Positions 1-7,809 are shown, counted from the first letter of the stretch. The stretch: DNA of 42,277 nucleotides from Oscillospiraceae bacterium (GCA_022511485.1 JAFLUJ010000002.1:1-42277); one strand, 5' to 3'. The notes: generated from the letters alone by a model not told the origin. A program made the numbers and translations.

Positions 1-2
1 GC

Positions 3-2231
3 GACCACACCGATATGTATGCGCAGGCTTACTTCGCTTATGACTCCAAGAAGTCCGGCGGCGTAACAGTATCCCACCTGCGTTTCGGCAAGACACCTAT
101 CAAGTCCACATACCTTGTTAATATGGCTGACTTCGTTGCTTGCCACAACCAGTCCTATATTGACAAATATAATATGGTACAGGACATCAAGCCCGGCGGA
201 ACATTCCTCCTTAACTGCCAGTGGAGCAAGGACGAGGTTGAAAACCGTCTCCCCGGTCAGGTAAAGAGATACCTTGCAGAGAACAACATCAAGTTCTACA
301 TTATCAATGGTGTTGATATCGCAAGAGAGATCGGTCTGGGCAACAGAACATCCACAGTTCTCCAGTCTGCATTCTTCAAGCTGGCTAAGATCATTCCCGA
401 GGCTGACGCTATCAAGTATATGAAGGAAAAGGCTCTTGCTTCCTTCGGCAAGAAGGGCGACGATATTGTTCAGATGAACTACAAGGCTATCGACGCCGGC
501 GCTCAGAATCTCGTTGAGATCGAAGTTCCCGAGGCATGGAAGAAGTGCAAGGATTCCAAGATGGGCGCAGAAAAGGCTACAGGCGACAGAAAGGATCTCG
601 TTAAATTCGTAAATGACATCCTTATCCCTGTAAATGGTCAGATGGGTGATAGCCTCCCTGTTTCCACATTCAAGAATATGCCTGACGGTACTTTCCCGCA
701 GGGCTCTGCTGCTTATGAGAAGCGCGGTATCGCAGTTGACGTTCCTGAGTGGAATCCGGACAACTGTATCCAGTGTAACTTCTGTTCTTATGTATGTCCT
801 CACGCTGTAATCCGTCCTGTTGCTATGACTAACGACGAGCTTACAAAGGCTCCCGCCGGTACAAAGGGACTTGCAATTGCAGGTATCGACAAGATGAACT
901 TTGTTATGACTGTTTCCGCTCTGGACTGCACAGGCTGCGGCTCATGCGTAAACGTATGTCCCGGCAAGAAGGGTGCAAAGGCTCTTGCAATGAAGCCTCT
1001 GGATTCACAGCTTGAAAAACAGAACCTCTTTGCTTACGGACTTGGTCTTCCTGAGAAGGCTGAGGTTGCAGAGAAGTTCAAGGAGACCACAGTTAAGGGT
1101 TCACAGTTCAAGCAGCCTCTGCTTGAATTCTCCGGAGCTTGCGCAGGCTGCGGCGAAACTCCTTATGCTAAGCTGGTAACACAGCTCTTCGGTGACAGAA
1201 TGTTCATTGCCAACGCAACAGGATGTTCTTCCATCTGGGGCGGTTCTGCACCTTCAACTCCTTATACAGTAAACAAAGAGGGCAAGGGTCCTGCATGGGC
1301 TAACTCCCTGTTTGAGGATAACGCAGAGTACGGCTACGGTATGTTCCTTGCTCAGAATACTCTCCGTCAGAGAGCAGTATCCAAGCTTCTCGAGCTCCAG
1401 AAGGGCGCAAAGGGCGGCTTCAAGACTGCTATTGAGAATTACCTCTCAACTCTCAACGACGGCAACGCTAACAAGGCAGCTACTAAGGAGCTTATCAAGG
1501 CTCTCGAGGATAACAAGTCAGCTGAGGCTACAGAGATCCTTAACCTTAAGGATTACCTGGGTAAGAAATCCCTGTGGGTATTCGGCGGCGACGGATGGGC
1601 TTACGACATCGGATTCTCCGGTCTCGACCATGTAATAGCTTCCGGCGAGGATGTAAACATCTTCGTATTCGATACAGAGGTTTACTCAAACACAGGCGGA
1701 CAGTCCTCCAAGGCTACACCTACAGGCGCTGTTGCACAGTTCGCAGCTGCCGGTAAGGAGACCAAGAAGAAGGATCTTGCAGGTATTGCAATGAGCTACG
1801 GTTACGTATATGTTGCACACATTGCTATGGGTGCTGATATGAACCAGTGTATCAAGGCAATTTCCGAGGCTGAGGCTTATAACGGACCTTCACTTATCAT
1901 TGCATATGCTCCTTGTATCAATCACGGTATCAAGGCTGGTATGGCTAAGGCAATGGAAGAGGAGAAGAAGGCTGTTGAGGCAGGTTACTGGCATCTGTTC
2001 AGATACAATCCTGCACTTAAGGCAGAGGGCAAGAATCCGTTCTCTCTGGACAGCAAAGCTCCCGCTGTTGATGATAAGTACAAAGAGTTCCTTATGGGTG
2101 AGGTTCGTTACAACTCACTTGCACGTGCTAATCCTGACAGAGCTAACGCTCTCTTTGACAAGGCACTTGCTAACGCTAAGGATCGTTACGATTACCTTAC
2201 AAGACTTACAAAGCTGTACGGTACTGACTGA
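3..2231 (+). CDS. nifJ: Pyruvate:ferredoxin (flavodoxin) oxidoreductase, C-terminal part
   Basis: Oxidative decarboxylation of pyruvate to acetyl-CoA and CO2 with electrons passed to ferredoxin or flavodoxin; cytoplasmic. The gene is cut by the window edge: the frame is open from base 3, and about 742 residues of a protein normally near 1,170 are present. Counting from the Met at base 15, two ferredoxin-type cysteine clusters are visible, CIQCNFCSYVCP (from residue 251) and CTGCGSCVNVCP (from residue 305). A CAGCGE cysteine motif follows, then the thiamine-diphosphate domain with GGDGWAYDIGFSGLDH and YSNTGGQSS. Codon use looks strongly biased, as in highly expressed genes. A repeat and a terminator follow. 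Identity is secure; ferredoxin versus flavodoxin preference cannot be told. Confidence 0.97.
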   Translation, partial: DHTDMYAQAYFAYDSKKSGGVTVSHLRFGKTPIKSTYLVNMADFVACHNQSYIDKYNMVQDIKPGGTFLLNCQWSKDEVENRLPGQVKRYLAENNIKFYIINGVDIAREIGLGNRTSTVLQSAFFKLAKIIPEADAIKYMKEKALASFGKKGDDIVQMNYKAIDAGAQNLVEIEVPEAWKKCKDSKMGAEKATGDRKDLVKFVNDILIPVNGQMGDSLPVSTFKNMPDGTFPQGSAAYEKRGIAVDVPEWNPDNCIQCNFCSYVCPHAVIRPVAMTNDELTKAPAGTKGLAIAGIDKMNFVMTVSALDCTGCGSCVNVCPGKKGAKALAMKPLDSQLEKQNLFAYGLGLPEKAEVAEKFKETTVKGSQFKQPLLEFSGACAGCGETPYAKLVTQLFGDRMFIANATGCSSIWGGSAPSTPYTVNKEGKGPAWANSLFEDNAEYGYGMFLAQNTLRQRAVSKLLELQKGAKGGFKTAIENYLSTLNDGNANKAATKELIKALEDNKSAEATEILNLKDYLGKKSLWVFGGDGWAYDIGFSGLDHVIASGEDVNIFVFDTEVYSNTGGQSSKATPTGAVAQFAAAGKETKKKDLAGIAMSYGYVYVAHIAMGADMNQCIKAISEAEAYNGPSLIIAYAPCINHGIKAGMAKAMEEEKKAVEAGYWHLFRYNPALKAEGKNPFSLDSKAPAVDDKYKEFLMGEVRYNSLARANPDRANALFDKALANAKDRYDYLTRLTKLYGTD

Positions 2232-2304
2232 GCAGGGCGAGGAAGCCCCCGCGGGCAGATCGTTGCGTACTGCATCGGTAATAAGTAACAGAAGGACACG
2301 GTAA
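2232..2304 (-). repeat. Family B repeat copy abutting the nifJ stop codon
   Basis: Immediately after the stop codon lies a GC-rich block containing GAGGAAGCCCCCGCGGGCAG, followed by CGTTGCGTA and, further on, GACACGG. The same order of motifs follows the dnaN stop codon at about 12551-12625, and the core reads in the opposite orientation at 10.9 and 42.15 kb. The core can form a small hairpin (AAGCCC/GGGCTT). Confidence 0.7.
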
Positions 2305-2343
2305 CATACTGTTGTTGCAATGTTACAAAAATTCGCGAATAAC

Positions 2344-2387
2344 AAAAATCGCCGTCCGAAGCGCTTCGGGCGGCAGTTTTGTTTTTA
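2344..2387 (+). terminator. Rho-independent terminator after nifJ
   Basis: A 10-bp stem (GCCGTCCGAA / TTCGGGCGGC) closes a GCGC loop and is followed by AGTTTTGTTTTT. The first 21 bases of this unit (2338-2358) recur exactly at 6669-6689 in another terminator. Confidence 0.9.
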
Positions 2388-2416
2388 TTGACATATGCGG
2401 AAAAATGTGCTAAAAT
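2388..2416 (+). promoter_or_regulatory. Promoter for the flavodoxin-domain gene
   Basis: Consensus-like TTGACA at 2388-2393, a 17-base spacer, and TAAAAT at 2411-2416, directly behind the nifJ terminator. Confidence 0.8.
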
Positions 2417-2492
2417 GCAAATATGGGTACGTCAATAAAATTGTAACTGGATTAAACAGCACTATAAACCGGAATTTGTGGGGGGATGTTTT

Positions 2493-3014
2493 ATGACAGG
2501 TATTATTCTATATCAATCAAAATATGGTGCAACCAAAAAATATGCAAATTGGCTATCAGCAGAAACAGGATTTTCATGTGTTGAAACCAAGAAAGCAAAT
2601 GTTAGTGAAGTTGCAAACTATGATGTCATTATATTAGGAGGGGGCATATATGCATCTGGAATAGCGGGACTATCTTTCTTAAAAAAGAACATAGATGCCT
2701 TAAATGAAAAGAAAATCGTTGTGTTCTGCTGTGGTGCATCACCATATGAAAAAGAAGCATTTAAAGAAATCGTACAGCACAACATGAAAGACAAGTTAGC
2801 AAAAATTCCTTGTTATTATTGTCGTGGTGCATGGGATATGAATTCTATGTCTTTTACTGACAAGACATTATGTAGTATGCTTAGAAAAGCAGTTGCAAAA
2901 AAGAATCCAGATGAATACGAGGTTTGGGAAAAGGCTTTAATGGCTGCTGGTGATGAATCATGTGATTGGACAGACAAATCATATTTGAACCCCATTTTAG
3001 AAATCATTCAATAA
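2493..3014 (+). CDS. Flavodoxin-domain protein
   Basis: Probable FMN-binding redox protein of 173 residues. The N-terminus ILYQSKYGATKKYA has the phosphate-loop pattern of flavodoxins (Y/T-S-K-Y-G-x-T). The later ILGGGIYASGI and VVFCCGASPY segments fit the strand-loop pattern of flavodoxin-like folds close to protoporphyrinogen-oxidase-type (HemG-like) or flavodoxin_5 proteins. ATG 2493 is preferred over GTG 2478 because GGGGGA lies seven bases upstream. The gene is visibly AT-richer than nifJ or the downstream cassette and has its own promoter and terminator, so it may have been acquired separately. A link to pyruvate:flavodoxin oxidoreductase is possible from position only. Confidence 0.85.
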   Translation: MTGIILYQSKYGATKKYANWLSAETGFSCVETKKANVSEVANYDVIILGGGIYASGIAGLSFLKKNIDALNEKKIVVFCCGASPYEKEAFKEIVQHNMKDKLAKIPCYYCRGAWDMNSMSFTDKTLCSMLRKAVAKKNPDEYEVWEKALMAAGDESCDWTDKSYLNPILEIIQ

Positions 3015-3042
3015 TAAATTCCTGTTTGGTCGAACAATAAAA

Positions 3043-3078
3043 AGGGACATGATCTCCTCATCGAAGTGTCATGTCCTT
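3043..3078 (+). terminator. Probable terminator after the flavodoxin-domain gene
   Basis: Inverted repeat GGGACATGA / TCATGTCCT with a 16-base loop, followed by TCTCTGTTTT. Confidence 0.7.
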
Positions 3079-3386
3079 CTCTGTTTTACAAACGTTCTCC
3101 TTTTAGCAGACAGTTTCATCTTACCACAAATGAGCCGTCAGCCGTTGTGTATTAAGTGGCAGAAAACACCCTTTACACATTAACATTCATATGCAACTTC
3201 GTTCAGATCTTGCAGAATAGCAATAACAAAAAGAAATAACCGCCCCACGTTCCAAAGGTGACGGTTATTTTACAACTTGATCTTGAGGGCGACCATCTAA
3301 CGGACGTACCCTTTAATATTATTATACACACTCCTGACAAATATGTCAAGAGTTTTTTACTGGCAGCATATCTTTTTATTTATCCA
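3079..3386. other. Gene-poor gap with one further hairpin
   Basis: No convincing gene. The one clear structure is a hairpin with arms AAATAACCG (3234-3242) and CGGTTATTTT (3262-3271), which looks like a terminator without an obvious gene to serve. The open frame across 3258-3455 lacks a ribosome site and any family resemblance. Confidence 0.6.
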
Positions 3387-3415
3387 TTGCAAATTGTCAT
3401 AAATCGTGATATAAT
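3387..3415 (+). promoter_or_regulatory. Promoter of the three-gene VWA cassette
   Basis: TTGCAA at 3387-3392, a 17-base spacer, and a perfect TATAAT at 3410-3415, about 44 bases before the first gene. Confidence 0.75.
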
Positions 3416-3458
3416 TAAGACAGTGTCAAACGCCCTGACTGAAAGGATAGTGTAGAAA

Positions 3459-4169
3459 TTGCTCAAATTGAAGTTAGCGCTTATTTATCTGGGATATATC
3501 GCAGCGATAGCGATATTGTTCAGTAAAAATCTGATAAACATCATGTCATACTCAGGGGGAAAAGCAGCGGGTATTATTATATTTGTACTGCTCACAGCTC
3601 TGATATTGTATCTGACCTTCGATTTTGTCAGAAAGGAAAATATGAACGCTCTTAAAGCGATCGCAGATAAGAGCGTCAGGGAAGCAACTATTGAAGATCA
3701 GCTTCAGGGCTATCGTGAATATGCCAGATCCTTTAAAAATAAGGGAGACTACCGCATAGCTGATGAGATACAGAAGCTTGGAGAGCTTGCAGAATCCATG
3801 CTCAAAAAGCTGGAAAACATTGACGGACTGCTCCTGAACACGTTTTCCCGGACAGACCTGACCTATATCACATACAAGGAAAGAATAACGGACGTAATGA
3901 AGGTCTATCTCAGGAACTGTCAAAGCGTCAGAACAAGAGCGGATACCTTTGATAACAAGTGGGAAAAGGAAAACAACACCGCACTTACATTTGAAAGTGA
4001 GATGCAGACCTATTTGGGACAGAACGAATCCATATTATCACAGGTAGATAACCTTATGCTGGAGCTTATCCGTCTCGGGGACATCGGTGACGAAAGTGCT
4101 AAAGAACAAATGCTTAAGCTTATCGAGGAAACTAAAGATTATGCAAGTATTCGGGGAGGAACAAAGTAA
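3459..4169 (+). CDS. Two-helix membrane protein with coiled-coil region, function unknown
   Basis: 236 residues. Two hydrophobic segments at about residues 5-22 and 35-52 are followed by a long charged helical region (about 60-236) with heptad-like leucine/isoleucine spacing, predicted to be cytoplasmic. The layout recalls XpaC-type proteins encoded near TelA genes, but I cannot confirm that family. TTG at 3459 is the only start consistent with the membrane segments; GAAAGGA lies 12 bases upstream. The stop codon overlaps the next ATG by one base (TAATG), which points to translational coupling with the VWA fusion gene. Confidence 0.7.
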   Translation: MLKLKLALIYLGYIAAIAILFSKNLINIMSYSGGKAAGIIIFVLLTALILYLTFDFVRKENMNALKAIADKSVREATIEDQLQGYREYARSFKNKGDYRIADEIQKLGELAESMLKKLENIDGLLLNTFSRTDLTYITYKERITDVMKVYLRNCQSVRTRADTFDNKWEKENNTALTFESEMQTYLGQNESILSQVDNLMLELIRLGDIGDESAKEQMLKLIEETKDYASIRGGTK

Positions 4170-5905
4170 TGAATAATAAGCTTTCAATTATTATTGCCGC
4201 AACAGTAGTAGTTATCATAGGAATAATTGTTGCTGTGGTGGTATCAGGCGGCGGTGAGACTGATCCCGGACCTGAACCTGACCGCAGCTCCGGTTTTAAC
4301 TCTATATCCGACGGTGCCGCATCTCTTACCGAAACAGACGCCGCGTCAATGCTTGAAAATGCTGTGGGAAAAGTAAAAATAACATCCAAGGCGCCGTCAA
4401 AAGCTGCCATTTCCTTTGATGAGATCGACGCCGCTGTGGAGCTTCCCCCTATTGACAACGCATATCCTGTTGTGGTAGAGCCAAGCCGTAAGGACATCGT
4501 AATAGAGGTCTGGACCTCTCCCGAAAAGGGCGGAACAGGCGTTGAAAGCTGGATGAGAGATATGGCGGAGGAGTTCAATAATGCAGATCAGTCAGTAAAC
4601 GGAAGATCTGTAGGCGTGAGACTTCGTTCTATTTCCTCAGGTACACAGCTTGATTACATAATCCCATCCGTTGCTGTCCCTGACGCTATTTCTCCCTCTG
4701 CTTCCCTGTGGGCTGATATGTTACAGTCCGAGGGTATCAGGACAGAGTGTATCAATCCCCGTATCGTAGGAAATGTAGCGGGAGTCCTTATCAGCAATTC
4801 AACAATGGACACTCTTGCAGAAACCTATGGAAAAGCGGATATAAAGGCGATCGTGTCCGCAACAGAAGCAGGAACAATAACAGCAGGATATACAAATCCC
4901 TTTGCAAGTACAAGCGGACTTAATTTCCTTGCAGCTACCCTGTATAATTATGACAGTACAAATCCTCTCAGCGAGACTGCTGTCAATGGATTCAACGCAT
5001 TCCAGTACAATGTTCCGTTTGTTGCCTTCAATACGATGCAGATGAGAGACGCCGCGGAGAGAAACACATTCACAAGCATGATACTGGAATATCAGACATA
5101 TTATAATACTCCCGACCTGAAAAACAACTACGAGTTTATCCCTTACGGGGTACGTCACGACAATCCGCTCTACACTATAGGAAATCTTAATGAGGAGCGT
5201 AAGGATGCAGTTAAGCTGTTCAATGATTACTGTATGACAGACAAGGCTCAGCAGGCAGCTGCAAGTTATGGCTTTAACCAGCTTGATGATTATGTTTCCG
5301 ATATGCCGGCAACAGACGGCAAGACCTGGATCCAGATACAGAAGCTCTGGAAGAAGCAGAAGAACGCTGCAAAGCCCATTGCAGCCGTATTTGTACTTGA
5401 TACCTCCGGTTCAATGGCAGGAGAGCCTTTGAAGCTTCTTAAGAATTCTCTTACAAACTCCCTCAGATACATTAATTCCGACAATTATATCGGTGTAATA
5501 AGCTACGGCACTGATGTAAATGTGGATCTGTCCATCGCACAGTTTGACATCAATCATCAGTCATATTTTCAGGGTGCAGTTGACGGACTTATGGCAAACG
5601 GCACAACAGCTACATATTCCGCAGTTGCAAAGGCAGTTCAGATGCTTAACGAGTTTATGGAAACAAATGCTGATGTGCAGCCTATGATATTCCTTTTAAG
5701 TGACGGACAGTCCAATGGAAAAGCTTCCTATGATTCCATATCTCCTGCGTTGAAGTATTATCAGATACCTGTATATACGATAGGATATAATGAAAGCATT
5801 CCAGAACTGGAAACCATCGCAGAGCTGAATGAAGCAGCGTGCATCAACGCCACAACCGATGATGTAATATACAAGCTGAAAAATCTCTTTAATGCAAATC
5901 TGTAA
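4169..5905 (+). CDS. Membrane-anchored solute-binding-like plus von Willebrand factor A fusion protein
   Basis: 578 residues. An N-terminal membrane segment (about 5-26) is followed by a Gly/Pro-rich linker. A region at about 105-395 resembles extracellular solute-binding proteins (VWTSPEKGGTGVESWMRDMAEEF at its start; long stretches such as PFVAFNTMQ). A VWA domain occupies about 404-578. The metal-ion-dependent adhesion site is intact: D411-x-S413-x-S415 (DTSGSM), a threonine near 479-482 (NGTTATYS), and D512 (LLSDGQSNG). The bulk should lie outside the cell and bind a divalent metal with a protein partner. Solute-binding/VWA fusions are known in Gram-positives, but the role here is not known. 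It is the middle gene of the cassette. Confidence 0.85.
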   Translation: MNNKLSIIIAATVVVIIGIIVAVVVSGGGETDPGPEPDRSSGFNSISDGAASLTETDAASMLENAVGKVKITSKAPSKAAISFDEIDAAVELPPIDNAYPVVVEPSRKDIVIEVWTSPEKGGTGVESWMRDMAEEFNNADQSVNGRSVGVRLRSISSGTQLDYIIPSVAVPDAISPSASLWADMLQSEGIRTECINPRIVGNVAGVLISNSTMDTLAETYGKADIKAIVSATEAGTITAGYTNPFASTSGLNFLAATLYNYDSTNPLSETAVNGFNAFQYNVPFVAFNTMQMRDAAERNTFTSMILEYQTYYNTPDLKNNYEFIPYGVRHDNPLYTIGNLNEERKDAVKLFNDYCMTDKAQQAAASYGFNQLDDYVSDMPATDGKTWIQIQKLWKKQKNAAKPIAAVFVLDTSGSMAGEPLKLLKNSLTNSLRYINSDNYIGVISYGTDVNVDLSIAQFDINHQSYFQGAVDGLMANGTTATYSAVAKAVQMLNEFMETNADVQPMIFLLSDGQSNGKASYDSISPALKYYQIPVYTIGYNESIPELETIAELNEAACINATTDDVIYKLKNLFNANL

Positions 5906-5921
5906 GCATAAGGAAAGTAGT

Positions 5922-6024
5922 GATGTTTTAAAATCAAAGATTTTAAAACTGCGAGTTTTGTTTTCATCGCTGCCGCTCTGAATTTTGCTTCGCAAAACCA
6001 CAAAACGTCGGAGAAAGGAGGACA
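5922..6024. repeat. Palindrome-rich intergenic block
   Basis: Two perfect small palindromes lie here: TTTAAAATC-AAA-GATTTTAAA and TTTTGC-TTC-GCAAAA (about 5983-5997). The block ends in AAAGGAGG (6014-6021). The reading frame of the next gene stays open back to a TGA at 5921 without a usual start codon. Composition suggests a dispersed repeat into which the ribosome site is embedded. Confidence 0.5.
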
Positions 6025-6046
6025 CATTTTCCCTAAAGGGAAAATG
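6025..6046 (+). promoter_or_regulatory. Perfect hairpin between ribosome site and start codon
   Basis: CATTTTCCC (6025-6033), loop TAAA, GGGAAAATG (6038-6046). The ATG at 6044 forms the end of the right arm, so folding would sequester the start codon while leaving the AAAGGAGG at 6014-6021 free. Confidence 0.6.
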
Positions 6047-6652
6047 GTCATAATAGTGTTTATAGATGAATTAACCGAACTGAACGCAGATCTTCAGAAA
6101 ACCGTGGATGCTTGCAGCAAAAAGGATAATATAACTATGGTCTTGACAGAGGATATAGAAATGTTCAGACAGCTTGTAAATGAATTAGACCCCTCCAAGA
6201 TCAACTTTGCAAAATCGGGATATTTCAACAGCAAAAAAATAGAAGCATACTGGAGCAAATTTGCCGAGCTGTCCCCAAGCCTGCAAACGTCGGTATCAAG
6301 GATAAAAACTCATAATACCGTGGTGTCAAATACACTCACGGTATTAAGGAGACAGCTGAAACAGGCGTCAGAAACGGTACAGAGGATAAAGTCCGAATAT
6401 ACGAACGGTCAGGTCGATGAATCCCTTATGGCACAGTTCATTGTAACAGACACATATATTTCTGTTATGGAGAATCTTATAACCGAGTATACAGTATGGC
6501 AGGACAGAATAAACAGGATCACGACCACAAGCTCTGCCGCTCTGGATCAGGCAATATCATTTGCCAGACTGGATCAACGAATGGGAAATTATGATACAGT
6601 GAAGTACAAATCCGACTATGAAGCCATGAAGTCAGCGTGTATTATAGGATAA
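6044..6652 (+). CDS. Helical protein of the VWA cassette, function unknown
   Basis: 202 residues, no signal peptide or membrane segment; nearly all of it looks helical with coiled-coil character (residues about 60-130). It is the third gene of the cassette and ends just before a strong terminator. The start is uncertain: the strong AAAGGAGG is 22 bases upstream of ATG 6044, with a perfect hairpin between them. An ATT at 6026 is in frame at closer spacing, and GTG 6056 is another option. I do not recognise the family. Co-transcription with the membrane proteins suggests a cytoplasmic partner. Confidence 0.65.
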   Translation: MVIIVFIDELTELNADLQKTVDACSKKDNITMVLTEDIEMFRQLVNELDPSKINFAKSGYFNSKKIEAYWSKFAELSPSLQTSVSRIKTHNTVVSNTLTVLRRQLKQASETVQRIKSEYTNGQVDESLMAQFIVTDTYISVMENLITEYTVWQDRINRITTTSSAALDQAISFARLDQRMGNYDTVKYKSDYEAMKSACIIG

Positions 6653-6675
6653 GATAATATTAACAAAAAATAACA

Positions 6676-6713
6676 AAAATCGCCGTCCGGATATTTCTCC
6701 GGGCGGCGATTTT
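6676..6713. terminator. Bidirectional terminator after the VWA cassette
   Basis: 14-bp stem (AAATCGCCGTCCGG / CCGGGCGGCGATTT) with an 8-base loop and A- and T-runs on both sides. It can also serve the minus-strand gene ending at 6734. Confidence 0.9.
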
Positions 6714-6733
6714 CATATTTGTCAAAATAGTTT

Positions 6734-7060
6734 TTAAAATTTAAATGTTGGTTCGTGTAATTCATTATAGAATCTTACAAAATTCTCAGTTCTTTCTATT
6801 AATGAATTTAATGCTTCTCTTGTTATATGGGCATCTTCTTTTATTTCTTCAAGATCATTATCAATATCATTAAGATGCTCCTCTATTTTATCAAAACGCT
6901 CATCCATTTTATCAAGGCGCTCATCCACCTTATCAAGGCGTTTATTAGTTTGTTTCTGTTCTTCAAAAAGTTGCTTCTGTCCTTCAAAAAGCTGCTTCTG
7001 TCCTTCAAAAAGTTGCTTTTGACCTTCAACAAGCTGCAATAACATTTCTTCTGTTGTCAT
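6734..7060 (-). CDS. Coiled-coil protein with 7-residue tandem repeats
   Basis: 108 residues from ATG 7060, chosen because AGGAG lies eight bases upstream; a TTG at 7084 is in frame but lacks a site. Near the N-terminus the unit (E/G)-G/E-QKQLFE repeats about three times, encoded by a 21-bp DNA tandem repeat (about 6962-7030). Further heptads follow (RLDKVDERLDKMDERFDKIEEHL), so the whole protein should be a long coiled coil. No membrane segment or enzymatic motif is visible. Repeat number could vary between strains by slippage. Function unknown. Confidence 0.75.
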   Translation of the reverse strand: MTTEEMLLQLVEGQKQLFEGQKQLFEGQKQLFEEQKQTNKRLDKVDERLDKMDERFDKIEEHLNDIDNDLEEIKEDAHITREALNSLIERTENFVRFYNELHEPTFKF

Positions 7061-7188
7061 ATCTATCACTCCTGTCTTGTACAAAAATATAACTATCAGT
7101 CTTCTTCAATTTTAATTATATATCATTCTTTTCACATTGTCAAGTTTTTTTCGTATGACCCCATAAATCAATCTATTGAGACATTTAA

Positions 7189-7452
7189 TCATAAAACTTC
7201 CCGTCTTTGTCCGATATTCAGTGCGAGTATAATTAATTCCCCGTCATTGATACGGCATATCAGCCTGTAATCACCGATCCGGTAATGCCATTCCCCTATG
7301 TGATCTTTGACCAGAGCCTTGCCGTTAGTCCATGGATCTTCACAATTAACAAGATTCCTTTCGATCCATACCTTTATCATCTTCATAGTATATCTGTCAA
7401 GCGCTTTGAACTCTCTGTCAAATCGTGAAGCAGTTTTTACTTTGTATATCAT
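7189..7452 (-). CDS. RelE/YafQ-type toxin
   Basis: 87 residues. The pattern fits the RelE/ParE superfamily of ribosome-dependent mRNA interferases: an N-terminal helix pair (SRFDREFKALDRYT), a central GKALVKDHIGEWHYRIGDYRLICRI, and the C-terminal IGQRREVL (compare the usual VGHRREVY). Its ATG overlaps the antitoxin stop by four bases (ATGA), the normal antitoxin-then-toxin arrangement. It is probably autoregulated with the antitoxin through the palindromes upstream. Whether it is active cannot be seen; the arginine-rich core and C-terminal arginines are present. Confidence 0.9.
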   Translation of the reverse strand: MIYKVKTASRFDREFKALDRYTMKMIKVWIERNLVNCEDPWTNGKALVKDHIGEWHYRIGDYRLICRINDGELIILALNIGQRREVL

Positions 7453-7670
7453 AGGTCAAGCTCCCGCCATAATTCTTCAATAGGACGGCTTTTCATTCCC
7501 TCCTGAAAATATTCCTTGTATGATTCTTCAAAAATACTGATGTCATATTCATCCTCTATCTTTTCAAACAAAGCTTGCTTAAATGCCTCCCCAAGAGACA
7601 TGGAGTGAATACGGGCATAGCTTTCAGCCAACTTTTTTTCATGCTCGGTCAGTCTGATCGAAAATGCCAT
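7449..7670 (-). CDS. Ribbon-helix-helix/RelB-type antitoxin (DUF6290-like)
   Basis: 73 residues. The N-terminus MAFSIRLTEHEKKLAESYARIHSMSLGEAFKQAL matches short ribbon-helix-helix DNA-binding antitoxins: one beta strand and two helices. The acidic C-terminal part (about 40-73) would bind the toxin. GGAGG lies seven to eight bases before the ATG. It is the first gene of the toxin-antitoxin operon and probably binds the TAGTACA-n-TGTACTA palindromes upstream. Confidence 0.88.
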   Translation of the reverse strand: MAFSIRLTEHEKKLAESYARIHSMSLGEAFKQALFEKIEDEYDISIFEESYKEYFQEGMKSRPIEELWRELDL

Positions 7671-7687
7671 AATATCATCCTCCTTTG

Positions 7688-7702
7688 TAGTACACTGTAC
7701 TA
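7688..7702. promoter_or_regulatory. Operator 1 of the toxin-antitoxin operon
   Basis: Perfect 15-base palindrome TAGTACACTGTACTA, 18 bases before the antitoxin start, so close to the ribosome site. One of three copies. Confidence 0.8.
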
Positions 7703-7740
7703 TATTTTTCTTTCATCAACAATATATACGAACCAACATA

Positions 7741-7755
7741 TAGTACATTGTACTA
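7741..7755. promoter_or_regulatory. Operator 2 of the toxin-antitoxin operon
   Basis: TAGTACATTGTACTA, centred 53 bases from operator 1. The repeated palindrome and near-integral five-turn spacing suggest cooperative binding on one DNA face. Confidence 0.8.
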
Positions 7756-7794
7756 TCTTTTTTTTTTTGTAAAGATTATATGCAAATTCTTTTG

Positions 7795-7809
7795 TAGTAC
7801 ATTGTACTA
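7795..7809. promoter_or_regulatory. Operator 3 of the toxin-antitoxin operon
   Basis: TAGTACATTGTACTA, identical to operator 2 and centred 54 bases from it, 15 bases beyond the end of the fumarase gene. Confidence 0.78.

Noticed and set aside
3258-3455. 65-codon frame before the VWA cassette
   Set aside because: It overlaps a terminator-like hairpin and the cassette promoter; no ribosome site.
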